Origin: Thermococcaceae archaeon
Lineage (GTDB): Archaea; Methanobacteriota_B; Thermococci; Thermococcales; Thermococcaceae
DNA length: 7,098 nucleotides
Direction: 5' to 3'
Assembly: GCA_027064745.1 (NCBI GenBank)
Contig: JAMOPD010000355.1
Coordinates: 1 to 7,098, forward strand
Positions 1 through 5,761 of this stretch are shown here, piece by piece. The position numbers and the translations under genes are program-made. Position 1 is the stretch's first letter. The number at the start of each line of letters is the position of its first letter. A model generated the notes under the pieces. It saw only the letters and a list, made by a program, of their open reading frames with translations, made no database searches and was not told where the DNA came from.

Positions 1-983
1 ACGTTCGCCCACGTTTCCACGTTGTTGATGTTGGTGGGCTTGCCCCAGAGACCCTTCTGGGCCGGATAGGGCGGTCTCGGCCTCGGCATTCCACGCTTGC
101 CCTCTATGGAAGCTATCAAAGCGGTTTCCTCTCCGCAGACGAACGCTCCGGCGCCTTCCTTGATGACGATGTCGAATGAAAAGCCACTTCCGAGGATGTT
201 CTCACCGAGGAAGCCCCTCTCCCGCGCCTGCTTCAGCGCTATCTTCAGCCTCCTTATGGCGAGCGGGTACTCTGCACGGACGTAGATAAAGCCCTTCGTC
301 GCTCCGATCGCGTAGGCTCCGATTATCATGCCCTCAATAACGCGGTGCGGGTCGCCCTCCAGGACGTTCCTGTCCATGAAGGCTCCGGGGTCGCCTTCGT
401 CGGCGTTGCAGACTATATACTTCACGTCTCCCTTGGCTTCCCTCGCGAACTTCCATTTCAGCCCCGTTGGGAATCCTGCACCGCCCCTTCCGCGAAGCCC
501 GGACTTCATGATGACGTCTATTATCTCCTCCGGTTTCATTTTGAGGGCCTTTTTCAGCGCCTCGTATCCTCCAACAGCGATGTACTCATCGATGTTCTCG
601 GGGTCTATGTAGCCGGAGTTTTCGAGCACTATCTTTTTCTGCTTGGCGAAGTATCCATCAACGTCCCACGTCTTCCTCTCACCGTTCTCCCACCAGTCCC
701 TCTTAACAACCCACTCCTCTATGGGCTTTCCGTTGATAACGTGCTCCTCTATGATCCTGGGGACCTTCTTGGGGTCAACGTGACCGTAGGTGATTATCTC
801 CTCATCGGTGATGATGTCCACAAGGGGCTCGCGGTAACACATGCCGACGCAGCCGACTATCTTGAGCTTGATGTCGAGGTTTCTCTTCTCAAGCTCGGCC
901 TTTATGGCCTTGTAGGTTTCCCTCGCGCCCGCTGCTATCCCGCAGGAGTTCATGCCGACCGCTATTGCTTTAATCTCAGACAT
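1..983 (-). CDS. NuoF-like FMN/NAD(P)H-binding flavoprotein subunit, partial (C-terminus off the left edge)
   Basis: The reading frame starts at ATG 983-981 and stays open to the window edge, giving 327 complete codons. An N-terminal thioredoxin-like ferredoxin domain (about residues 1-70, Cys14, Cys45, Cys49) is followed by a linker and the NuoF/51-kDa flavoprotein fold. Visible motifs are the GRGGAGFPTG FMN/NADH loop at 165-174, CNADEGDPGAF starting at 192 and GAGAFVCGEETA at 277-288; the visible end reads NNVETWANV, as in NuoF. The C-terminal 4Fe-4S motif expected in this family lies outside the window. It overlaps the upstream nuoE-like gene by 8 nt (ATGTCTGA), so the two are translationally coupled. 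Family knowledge: such subunits pass electrons between NAD(P)H, FMN and Fe-S centres in soluble hydrogenase, formate dehydrogenase or Nuo complexes. Which complex this one serves cannot be told from the window. The N-terminal domain lacks one cysteine of the usual four-ligand 2Fe-2S set. It is GC-rich compared with the hydrogenase operon. Confidence 0.93.
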   Translation of the reverse strand, partial: MSEIKAIAVGMNSCGIAAGARETYKAIKAELEKRNLDIKLKIVGCVGMCYREPLVDIITDEEIITYGHVDPKKVPRIIEEHVINGKPIEEWVVKRDWWENGERKTWDVDGYFAKQKKIVLENSGYIDPENIDEYIAVGGYEALKKALKMKPEEIIDVIMKSGLRGRGGAGFPTGLKWKFAREAKGDVKYIVCNADEGDPGAFMDRNVLEGDPHRVIEGMIIGAYAIGATKGFIYVRAEYPLAIRRLKIALKQARERGFLGENILGSGFSFDIVIKEGAGAFVCGEETALIASIEGKRGMPRPRPPYPAQKGLWGKPTNINNVETWAN

Positions 984-1440
984 CGAGCTTCCCCTCCCTT
1001 AGCTTTCTCATAAGTTTCCTGACTTTATCGGGTGTGAGCTTGCCGAAGACCTTGTCGTTTATCATTATGACCGGTGCCAGGCTGCAGCATCCGAGACAGG
1101 CGACGCGCTCCAGCGTTACGAGACCGTCCTCCGTCGTTTGCCCTTCCTCAATTCCAAGCTCCTCGGTTATGGCCTGGGATATGTTTACGGCGCCGTTGAC
1201 GTGGCAGGCCGTCCCGTGACAGATTTTGACGACGTATTTTCCGAGGGGCTCGAAGCGGAACTGGGCGTAGAAGGTGGCCACACCGTAGACCCTGCTGAGG
1301 GGAATTCCGAGGTAGTTCGCAATCTCCTCAAGGGCCTCCCTGGGAAGGTAGCCGAACTTTTCCTGAGTTCTCTGAAGAAGAGGAATTAGAGAACTCGGTT
1401 CCGGCGGATAAGAGCGTATGTAATCGAACGAGGCTTCCAT
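976..1440 (-). CDS. NuoE-like (24-kDa) thioredoxin-fold 2Fe-2S subunit
   Basis: A 154-residue protein of normal length for the NuoE/24-kDa family. The N-terminal helical part (about 1-60, including EKFGYLPREALEEIA and YGVATFYAQF) is typical of the family. The thioredoxin-like domain carries a complete 2Fe-2S ligand set: Cys74-x4-Cys79 (CHGTAC) and Cys115-x3-Cys119 (CLGCC). The start at ATG 1440-1438 is supported by a GGTGAT ribosome binding site at 1451-1446, five bases upstream. The stop overlaps the start of the NuoF-like gene by 8 nt, so the pair forms one transcription unit that diverges from the hydrogenase operon. Role by family: electron transfer to or from the FMN of the NuoF-like partner, in the cytoplasm. 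A TATA-like CTTATAAAC at 1493-1485 lies 44 nt upstream. I am sure of the family but not of the parent complex; NAD(P)-linked formate dehydrogenase, NADH hydrogenase and an Nfn-like oxidoreductase are all possible. Confidence 0.93.
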   Translation of the reverse strand: MEASFDYIRSYPPEPSSLIPLLQRTQEKFGYLPREALEEIANYLGIPLSRVYGVATFYAQFRFEPLGKYVVKICHGTACHVNGAVNISQAITEELGIEEGQTTEDGLVTLERVACLGCCSLAPVIMINDKVFGKLTPDKVRKLMRKLREGKLDV

Positions 1441-1445
1441 CCTGC

Positions 1446-1451
1446 ATCACC
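1446..1451 (-). promoter_or_regulatory. Ribosome binding site of the nuoE-like gene
   Basis: GGTGAT read on the minus strand, five bases before ATG 1440-1438. It is a strong match to the archaeal GGAGGTGATC anti-16S complement and fixes the start. Confidence 0.75.
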
Positions 1452-1484
1452 ACAAGTATTTCTCGGAAAAGTTTCGACGTTAAT

Positions 1485-1499
1485 GTTTATAAGAGTGCA
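1485..1499 (-). promoter_or_regulatory. TATA box of the nuoE-nuoF transcript
   Basis: On the minus strand CTTATAAAC spans 1493-1485, with 44 nt between it and the start codon. A start point about 25 nt downstream would give a leader of roughly 20 nt containing the GGTGAT site, which is normal for Thermococcales. The bases just upstream (1494-1499) are not a good purine-rich BRE, so the promoter may need an activator. The SurR-like site begins 17 bp further upstream. Confidence 0.5.
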
Positions 1500-1510
1500 C
1501 TAAAGTACAA

Positions 1511-1541
1511 GTTCGTAACGTCTGGTTGGCAACCATTTGTT
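1511..1541. promoter_or_regulatory. Doubled SurR-type operator
   Basis: The sequence contains GTT-n3-AAC (1511-1519), n5, GTT-n3-AAC (1525-1533), n5 and a further GTT (1539-1541), a strict 14-bp period. The second unit is embedded in the perfect 11-bp palindrome GGTTGGCAACC (1524-1534). Established knowledge: SurR of Pyrococcus/Thermococcus recognises GTTn3AAC, with an extended GTTn3AACn5GTT form. It activates hydrogenase genes when no elemental sulfur is present and releases DNA when its CxxC switch is oxidised. Here the site ends one base before the BRE of the hydrogenase promoter, an activating position. It also lies upstream of the nuoE TATA on the other strand, so it could serve both directions. 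Confidence 0.8.
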
Positions 1542-1542
1542 T

Positions 1543-1557
1543 GAAAAATTTTTAAAT
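1543..1557 (+). promoter_or_regulatory. BRE/TATA promoter of the sulfhydrogenase operon
   Basis: A purine-rich BRE-like GAAAAA (1543-1548) is followed directly by TATA-like TTTTTAAAT (1549-1557), just after the SurR-type operator. Transcription would start about 22-26 nt downstream, near 1580, which is at the left end of the inverted-repeat element. The leader to the TTG start at 1702 would then be about 120 nt, unusually long for this group. Inferred from position and sequence; no start-site data. Confidence 0.65.
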
Positions 1558-1566
1558 CAATCCTTT

Positions 1567-1671
1567 ACAAACTTAGATACTGTCAAGATAACCCGTGAGA
1601 ACACCTGATAATAAATCCGGTATGAGCATTAAGCGGGCCCTCTAACTTATCCTGACAGTGTGACAAACTTA
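1567..1671. mobile_element. MITE-like insertion with 9-bp target duplications in the hydrogenase leader
   Basis: The 9-bp sequence ACAAACTTA occurs at 1567-1575 and again at 1663-1671, bracketing an 87-bp segment (1576-1662). Near both ends of the segment are inverted repeats: ACTGTCAAGATAA (1579-1591) and TTATCCTGACAGT (1647-1659), pairing at 12 of 13 positions, each three bases inside the direct repeat. An inner CCCG (1592-1595) can pair with CGGG (1634-1637). There is no coding capacity. This is the form of a small non-autonomous transposable element with target-site duplication, or of the joined ends of a deleted insertion sequence. I cannot assign a family. A native regulatory hairpin is the alternative, but it would not explain the flanking direct repeats or the stretched leader. 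Confidence 0.6.
1579..1659 (+). repeat. Long inverted repeat / leader hairpin
   Basis: Arms 1579-1591 and 1647-1659 give a 13-bp stem with one A-C mismatch. A second 4-bp stem (1592-1595 with 1634-1637) closes a 38-nt loop, leaving nine unpaired bases (1638-1646) on the right side. If transcription starts near 1580, as the TATA box predicts, this hairpin would form the extreme 5' end of the hydrogenase mRNA. Confidence 0.7.
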
Positions 1672-1691
1672 AAATAAAAGGCTCTTAGGTT

Positions 1692-1698
1692 GGTGGTC
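1692..1698 (+). promoter_or_regulatory. Ribosome binding site of shyB, fixing a TTG start at 1702
   Basis: GGTGGTC matches GGTGATC with one G-for-A change that still allows G-U pairing, and lies three bases before TTG 1702. The in-frame TTG at 1690 and GTG at 1693 have no comparable site upstream, and starting there would turn the ribosome binding site into codons. Confidence 0.65.
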
Positions 1699-1701
1699 GT
1701 A

Positions 1702-2706
1702 TTGAGGTACGTAAAACTTCCTAACGAGAATTTTGAGGAGTTCTTCAATTCCCTAAAAAACTGGGGAAACATCTATGCCCCAACAAAACAGGGAAAAATA
1801 TATTCTTTCAGAAAAGTCGAAACACTCAGTGAAGTTTCGCTGGATTATAACAGAACCATGCTACCTCCCAAGAAGTTCTTTATTAAACCGAGGGATGAAA
1901 TGTTAAAACTTAAGGATAACAAATGGGAAGAATGCATCGAGGTAGAGAAAATAGTTCTATTCGGTGTTCACAGCTGTGACATACATGGGCTCCAGATACT
2001 AGATAAGGTCTATCTCGAAGAACCCGTTGATCCATACTACAAGAAAAGAAGAGAAAATTCAATAATAGTAGGTATAAGCTGTATGCCAGACGAATACTGC
2101 TTCTGCAAAAGTCTAGGTACAGATTTCGCGATGAGTGGCTTTGATCTATTCCTGCATGAACTTCCAGATGGATGGTTGGTCAGGGTAGGAAGTGTTAAAG
2201 GTCATGAAATAGCGTGGGCAAATGAAGAACTCTTTGAAGAAATAACCGAAGAAGATCTGAAAAATTTCAGGGCTTTTGAAGAAAAGAGAGCAAAGGCCTT
2301 CAAAAAGAAACTTAACAAAGAAGGACTGGCCGATATGCTTGACTTGGCTTACGATAGTCCAGTATGGAAGAAATATGAGAAAATATGCCTCGGCTGCGGG
2401 AACTGCAACATGGTATGTCCAACATGTCGGTGCTATGAAGTCTGTGATAGATGGATAAATGCATATGAGGCCGTAAGGGAGAGGCGCTATGACTCATGCT
2501 TCATGGCGAGCCATGGACTGGTTGCGGGAGGACATAACTTCAGGCCCACTAGGTTGGATAGATTCAGACACCGCTATTACTGTAAGAACTACTTTGATCC
2601 AGAGGCAGGGTTTAACTGTGTTGGATGTGGCAGATGTGATGAGTTCTGTCCCGCAAAAATAGAGCACGTCAAGGTTTTAGATGAAGTGAGGGAGGCTTTA
2701 GAATGA
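1702..2706 (+). CDS. shyB: Sulfhydrogenase II beta subunit (two-4Fe-4S electron-transfer protein)
   Basis: 334 residues when started at TTG 1702, giving MRYVKLP, which is how I recall the Pyrococcus beta subunits beginning; 1690 would add four residues. The protein belongs to the HydB/ShyB family, related to anaerobic sulfite reductase subunit A. The N-terminal part has RTMLPPKKFFxKP (51-63), FGVHSCD (87-93) and CMPDEYCFC (127-135). The C-terminal part has two ferredoxin-type clusters: Cys229-x2-Cys232-x2-Cys235-x3-Cys239-Pro, and Cys306-x2-Cys309-x2-Cys312-x3-Cys316-Pro. Further cysteines at 242, 244 and 248 follow the first motif. In the known complex this subunit carries electrons between the flavin subunit and the hydrogenase small subunit, and has been linked to polysulfide reduction. 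It is the first gene of the operon, and its stop overlaps shyG by 4 nt (ATGA). It is also called hyhB in Thermococcus. AT-rich compared with the genes upstream. Confidence 0.94.
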   Translation: MRYVKLPNENFEEFFNSLKNWGNIYAPTKQGKIYSFRKVETLSEVSLDYNRTMLPPKKFFIKPRDEMLKLKDNKWEECIEVEKIVLFGVHSCDIHGLQILDKVYLEEPVDPYYKKRRENSIIVGISCMPDEYCFCKSLGTDFAMSGFDLFLHELPDGWLVRVGSVKGHEIAWANEELFEEITEEDLKNFRAFEEKRAKAFKKKLNKEGLADMLDLAYDSPVWKKYEKICLGCGNCNMVCPTCRCYEVCDRWINAYEAVRERRYDSCFMASHGLVAGGHNFRPTRLDRFRHRYYCKNYFDPEAGFNCVGCGRCDEFCPAKIEHVKVLDEVREALE

Positions 2707-3584
2707 GTGAGAATGAGAATACATTTCAAACTCACGATGTTAGAATTTTAGAAGTAAAAGACTTAACCCCCAGAGAAAAGCTCTTCACGCTTAGGTTCAC
2801 AGACCCGGAGGTTAGCAGGGGTTTTAAATACAAACCGGGTCAGTTCGTCATTGTAGATATAAGGGGATTTGGAGAGTTCCCAATAAGCATATGCTCAACA
2901 CCAACTAGGGAAGGCTACTTCCAGCTCTGTGTTAGAAAGGCAGGAAGAATGACCAGGTACATGCATGAGCTCAAGGAAGGAGACATCATAGGCATCAGAG
3001 GACCCTATGGCAATGGTTTTCCCATGGACATGATGGAAGGTTCAAATCTCGTATTAGTTGCCGGTGGCCTCGGAATGGCACCTCTCCGTTCTGTCCTGTG
3101 GTATGCTCTTGACAGCGGAAAGTACGAGCATATCTATCTTTTCTATGGAACAAAAAGTTACGAGGATATACTGTTCAGGGACGAAATCACACATCTACTA
3201 AAGCATGGAGAAGCTATGAACTGTACAGTAAAACTGGCCTATGAGGTGGAGAGTCCATCGTGCATCTATTTAGAGAAAGGATATGCTCCAAAAGTATGCA
3301 AAGGCGTTGTCACGGACTTGTTTAGAGGAGAAGAATTTGATATCACTAACACCTATGCCCTAATCTGCGGCCCACCTGTCATGTATAAGTTTGTCATAAA
3401 AGAACTCCTCGACAGAAGGCTCTCACCGGGTAGGATATACATGACACTTGAGAGAAGGATGCGCTGCGGTGTAGGAAAGTGCGGGCACTGTATAGTTGGA
3501 ACCAGCACCTCAATAAAATATGTCTGTAAAGATGGTCCTGTCTTTACATATTGGGATGCCCTATCCACGAGGGGGCTGATATGA
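2703..3584 (+). CDS. shyG: Sulfhydrogenase II gamma subunit (FAD, NADP(H)-binding, 2Fe-2S)
   Basis: 293 residues, normal for HydG/ShyG and related to the AsrB/dihydroorotate dehydrogenase electron-transfer family in the ferredoxin-NADP reductase superfamily. An N-terminal FAD beta-barrel (about 10-105) shows KPGQFV (44-49), the FPISICS segment (59-65, in the place of the RxYS flavin motif) and IRGPYGNGF (98-106). The pyridine-nucleotide domain shows GGLGMAPLRS (121-130) and CGPPVMYKF (222-230). The C-terminus carries a 2Fe-2S motif, Cys255-x4-Cys260-x2-Cys263-x11-Cys275. By family it exchanges hydride with NADP(H) and passes electrons through FAD and the Fe-S centres to ShyB. The start ATG at 2703 overlaps the shyB stop (ATGA), so translation is probably coupled. 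Also called hyhG in Thermococcus. Whether NADPH or NADH is preferred cannot be told by eye. Confidence 0.95.
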   Translation: MSENENTFQTHDVRILEVKDLTPREKLFTLRFTDPEVSRGFKYKPGQFVIVDIRGFGEFPISICSTPTREGYFQLCVRKAGRMTRYMHELKEGDIIGIRGPYGNGFPMDMMEGSNLVLVAGGLGMAPLRSVLWYALDSGKYEHIYLFYGTKSYEDILFRDEITHLLKHGEAMNCTVKLAYEVESPSCIYLEKGYAPKVCKGVVTDLFRGEEFDITNTYALICGPPVMYKFVIKELLDRRLSPGRIYMTLERRMRCGVGKCGHCIVGTSTSIKYVCKDGPVFTYWDALSTRGLI

Positions 3585-4321
3585 TGCTAAAGCTTGGTGT
3601 TTTTGAGCTAACAGGCTGTGGTGGTTGTGCACTGAACATTTTATTTCTCTACGAAAAGCTCTTTGACCTGCTTGAATTCTATGAGATAAAAGAATTCCAC
3701 ATGGCTTCAAGCTTTAAAGAGCACGATCACCTAGATGTTGCAGTTGTAACAGGTAGTGTTTCAACCCAAAGGGATTTGGATCTTTTGAAATATGCTCGAA
3801 ATCACTCAAACTATCTGATAGCCCTCGGGACGTGCGCAACTCACGGTTCTGTTCAAGGCAGCGTTGAAGGAAAGATCAGGGAAAAATTAGAAAAGGTTTA
3901 TGGGACAAGGGCAAATCCAATGAAAGCCTTAGATTCAAAGCCCATAACCGAATACGTCGCCGTTGATTACGCTCTGCCAGGATGCCCATATGATAAGGAT
4001 GAAATATATCAGGTTCTGATGAATCTGGCTAAAGGTGTTGAACCCCCAAGAAAAGATTATCCAGTCTGCATTGAGTGTAAGCTCAATGAATATGAATGTG
4101 TTCTCGTCAAGAAAGGCATTCCCTGCCTTGGCCCTATAACACTCGGTGGGTGCAATGCTATATGTGTGAAATCCGGGCTTGGATGCATCGGATGCAGAGG
4201 GCCATTGCCAAAGGATGCCAATCCTGCAGAAGAATTTGAGATTCTAAAGAAGCTCGGCTACGATGAGGAGTATATACGCAGAAAGTTTAAGACGTTTGCA
4301 AGGGGGGAGATTAGATGGTGA
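3581..4321 (+). CDS. shyD: Sulfhydrogenase II delta subunit (NiFe hydrogenase small subunit)
   Basis: 246 residues from ATG 3581, which overlaps the shyG stop as ATGA. A second ATG at 3584 is three bases beyond the GGGGGCTGAT ribosome binding site (3571-3580) and may be the true start; the two differ by one residue. An in-frame TTG at 3551 would add ten residues inside shyG and is unlikely. The proximal 4Fe-4S ligands of NiFe small subunits are present: Cys13-x2-Cys16 (GCGGC), Cys85 (GTCATHG) and Cys135 (LPGCP). A cysteine-rich C-terminal domain (Cys153, 156, 163, 172, 181, 185, 192, 195) can hold two more 4Fe-4S clusters. No Tat signal peptide or membrane segment is present, so the enzyme is cytoplasmic. 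Role: the electron wire between the NiFe site in ShyA and the ShyB/ShyG module. Also called hyhS. Confidence 0.94.
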   Translation: MMLKLGVFELTGCGGCALNILFLYEKLFDLLEFYEIKEFHMASSFKEHDHLDVAVVTGSVSTQRDLDLLKYARNHSNYLIALGTCATHGSVQGSVEGKIREKLEKVYGTRANPMKALDSKPITEYVAVDYALPGCPYDKDEIYQVLMNLAKGVEPPRKDYPVCIECKLNEYECVLVKKGIPCLGPITLGGCNAICVKSGLGCIGCRGPLPKDANPAEEFEILKKLGYDEEYIRRKFKTFARGEIRW

Positions 4322-5565
4322 GCATTGAAATTGAAGCCTTCACGCGTGTTGAAGGAAACGGCGGAGCAGAGATAGTGATTGAAGACGGGCAAGTTAAAGA
4401 GGTGAAAGTAAAAATCTTTGAAGGACCGAGATTCTTTGAACTACTCACCTTAGGCAGATACTATTACGATGTTCCTGACTTAGAAGCAAGAATATGTGCC
4501 ATCTGTTACCTCTCCCACAGTGTTGCCTCCGTTAGAGGAATAGAGAATGCCTTCGGAGTTAAGGTAACAAGAGAGATAGAACTCCTAAGGGAGCTCGCCC
4601 TCATAGGAGAACTCCTTGAAAGCCATGCCCTACATCTATACCTGCTTGTAGCTCCGGATTTATTTGGCTATGCCGACGCCATAAGGATGGCAAGCAAACA
4701 TGGTGAGATAGTAAAGGAGGGGTTCACAATAAAGGCATTTGGAAATTACATAAGGGAGACTATTGGAGGCAGAGAAATCCACGGAATAAATATAAAACCC
4801 GGAGGATTTGGAAGATATCCTACTGTTGAAGAGCTTGAAAAGATTGAAAAAAACAGTGAAGCTCTGCTCACATTTGCAAAGAGAATCATAGGACTCTTTG
4901 CATCCCAAAAACCCCTCGGAGCAAAAGCAAAATATTACATTGCCACAAACGGCTATCTTTATGGAGATAAACTAATTGCAAGTGACGGCGAGAGCTTTGA
5001 TTATTTCGAGCATATTGAAGAGCGTTCCCTTCCGTATAGCTTTGCAAAGCAGAGCCACTACAAAGGAGAGATATTCATGGTAGGAGCATTACCAAGACTT
5101 ATTCTCAAAAATAACATGCTGACCCCAATGGCAAAGAGATTATTTGAGGAATATAAAGAACAATTATCTCAGGGATACGTAAGCTTGAATAATCTGGCAC
5201 AGGCTATAGAGCTTATATACGCCCTAGAAAGAGCCAGGGAGATTGTAAAAGAGCTTCTCGACAAAGGTATAAACGGAGAAAACATCACCATAGAACCTAA
5301 GGAAGGCGAAGGGATTGGATATGTTGAAGCTCCAAGAGGAGCGCTAATACATCATTACAGAATAGACGAAAGGGGTAACATAGCATATTCAAACATAATA
5401 ACACCCACAGCCTTCAATCATGCCATGATGGAGCTCAGCCTTTTCACCGAGGCAAAGAAGAGATACGGAAATACAAGTGAAATGGAATTCATGCAAAAAA
5501 TGGAAGAGACTGTAAGAGCATTCGATCCCTGTATTTCATGTTCGGTTCACTTAACATTTCTCTGA
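4315..5565 (+). CDS. shyA: Sulfhydrogenase II alpha subunit (NiFe hydrogenase large subunit)
   Basis: 416 residues, the usual size for group 3b large subunits. The N-terminal nickel-ligand motif is RICAIC with H68 (Cys61, Cys64), and the C-terminal one is DPCISCSVH (404-412; Cys406, Cys409). Other family motifs are RVEGNG (11-16), EGPRFFE (36-42), SHALHLYLL (103-111) and EAPRG (338-342). After His412 only LTFL remains, a four-residue tail of the kind removed by the maturation endopeptidase once nickel is in place, so the gene is complete. The RICAIC motif with alanine, DVPDLEARI before it and the HGINIKPGGFGRYP stretch (156-169) agree with sulfhydrogenase II rather than I as I remember them. 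The ATG at 4315 overlaps the shyD stop by 7 nt and follows a strong AGGGGGGAGA ribosome binding site (4301-4310). It is the last gene of the operon, and a T-run follows the stop. Reaction: reversible H2 oxidation in the cytoplasm. Also called hyhL. Confidence 0.96.
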   Translation: MVSIEIEAFTRVEGNGGAEIVIEDGQVKEVKVKIFEGPRFFELLTLGRYYYDVPDLEARICAICYLSHSVASVRGIENAFGVKVTREIELLRELALIGELLESHALHLYLLVAPDLFGYADAIRMASKHGEIVKEGFTIKAFGNYIRETIGGREIHGINIKPGGFGRYPTVEELEKIEKNSEALLTFAKRIIGLFASQKPLGAKAKYYIATNGYLYGDKLIASDGESFDYFEHIEERSLPYSFAKQSHYKGEIFMVGALPRLILKNNMLTPMAKRLFEEYKEQLSQGYVSLNNLAQAIELIYALERAREIVKELLDKGINGENITIEPKEGEGIGYVEAPRGALIHHYRIDERGNIAYSNIITPTAFNHAMMELSLFTEAKKRYGNTSEMEFMQKMEETVRAFDPCISCSVHLTFL

Positions 5566-5580
5566 GCTTTTTTATTTATA
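5566..5580 (+). terminator. T-rich terminator after shyA
   Basis: Directly after the stop codon comes GC, then six T residues and TTTATA-type sequence, with no stem before it. Archaeal intrinsic terminators in Thermococcales are often simple U-tracts of this kind. A second pyrimidine-rich tract around 5650-5690 could be a backup. Confidence 0.5.
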
Positions 5581-5715
5581 AAGATAGTTATAATTAAACC
5601 TCAGCCTTTACCTATTATTCAAGGACTTTACTTCAATCTTCCTTCTGCACAATCTCTAATTTTCTCTATGTTCCTCTAATAATTTTTAACATCTTGATTA
5701 ACTTCCAGATATTCA

Positions 5716-5730
5716 CGAAAAGCTTAATTA
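5716..5730 (+). promoter_or_regulatory. Probable promoter of the DUF257-Pbp11-like unit
   Basis: A BRE-like CGAAAAG (5716-5722 region) is followed by TATA-like CTTAATTA (5723-5730), 31 nt before the ATG at 5762. This would give a short leader that still holds the GGGGGTG ribosome binding site (5752-5758). AATTTTTAAC at 5681-5690 is an alternative TATA with a longer leader. Weak sequence evidence only. Confidence 0.4.
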
Positions 5731-5761
5731 CCCAAAAGTAAATGTATCATTGGGGGTGTGC

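Larger units (their letters stand above)
5566..5761. other. Gene-free spacer between shyA and the DUF257 gene
   Basis: A very AT-rich spacer of 196 bp. It holds the shyA terminator at its left end, a long pyrimidine-rich stretch in the middle (about 5600-5680) and a weak promoter at its right end. I see no open frame, strong hairpin or GTTn3AAC motif in it. Confidence 0.6.

Noticed and set aside
345..1013. Open frame of 222 codons on the plus strand opposite the NuoF-like gene
   Set aside because: It lies antisense to a frame with clear FMN and NAD(P)H motifs, has no recognisable domain, and arises from the GC-rich codon pattern of the real gene. The same holds for the plus-strand frames at 97-285, 328-612, 1034-1219 and 1138-1389.
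1485..1493. GTTTATAAG read as a plus-strand TATA box for shyB
   Set aside because: It would put the start point inside the SurR-type operator, and it is better placed as the minus-strand TATA of the nuoE-like gene. It could still serve both strands under repression.
1567..1671. Reading the two ACAAACTTA repeats as a CRISPR-like or iteron array
   Set aside because: Only two 9-bp copies exist with an inverted-repeat-bounded segment between them, which matches insertion with target duplication rather than an array.
1668..1679. AT-rich CTTAAAATAAAA as an alternative TATA box for the hydrogenase operon
   Set aside because: It lies only about 25 nt before TTG 1702, which would give a leaderless transcript and waste the clear ribosome binding site; the BRE/TATA next to the SurR-type operator fits better.
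5516..5565. Possible truncation of ShyA, because the protein ends four residues after the last metal-ligand motif
   Set aside because: A very short tail after the DPCxxCxxH motif is normal for group 3b large subunits and is the peptide removed during maturation.
5600..5700. Possible small RNA or riboswitch in the spacer after shyA
   Set aside because: The stretch is pyrimidine- and AT-rich without a stable inverted repeat or any known conserved element.
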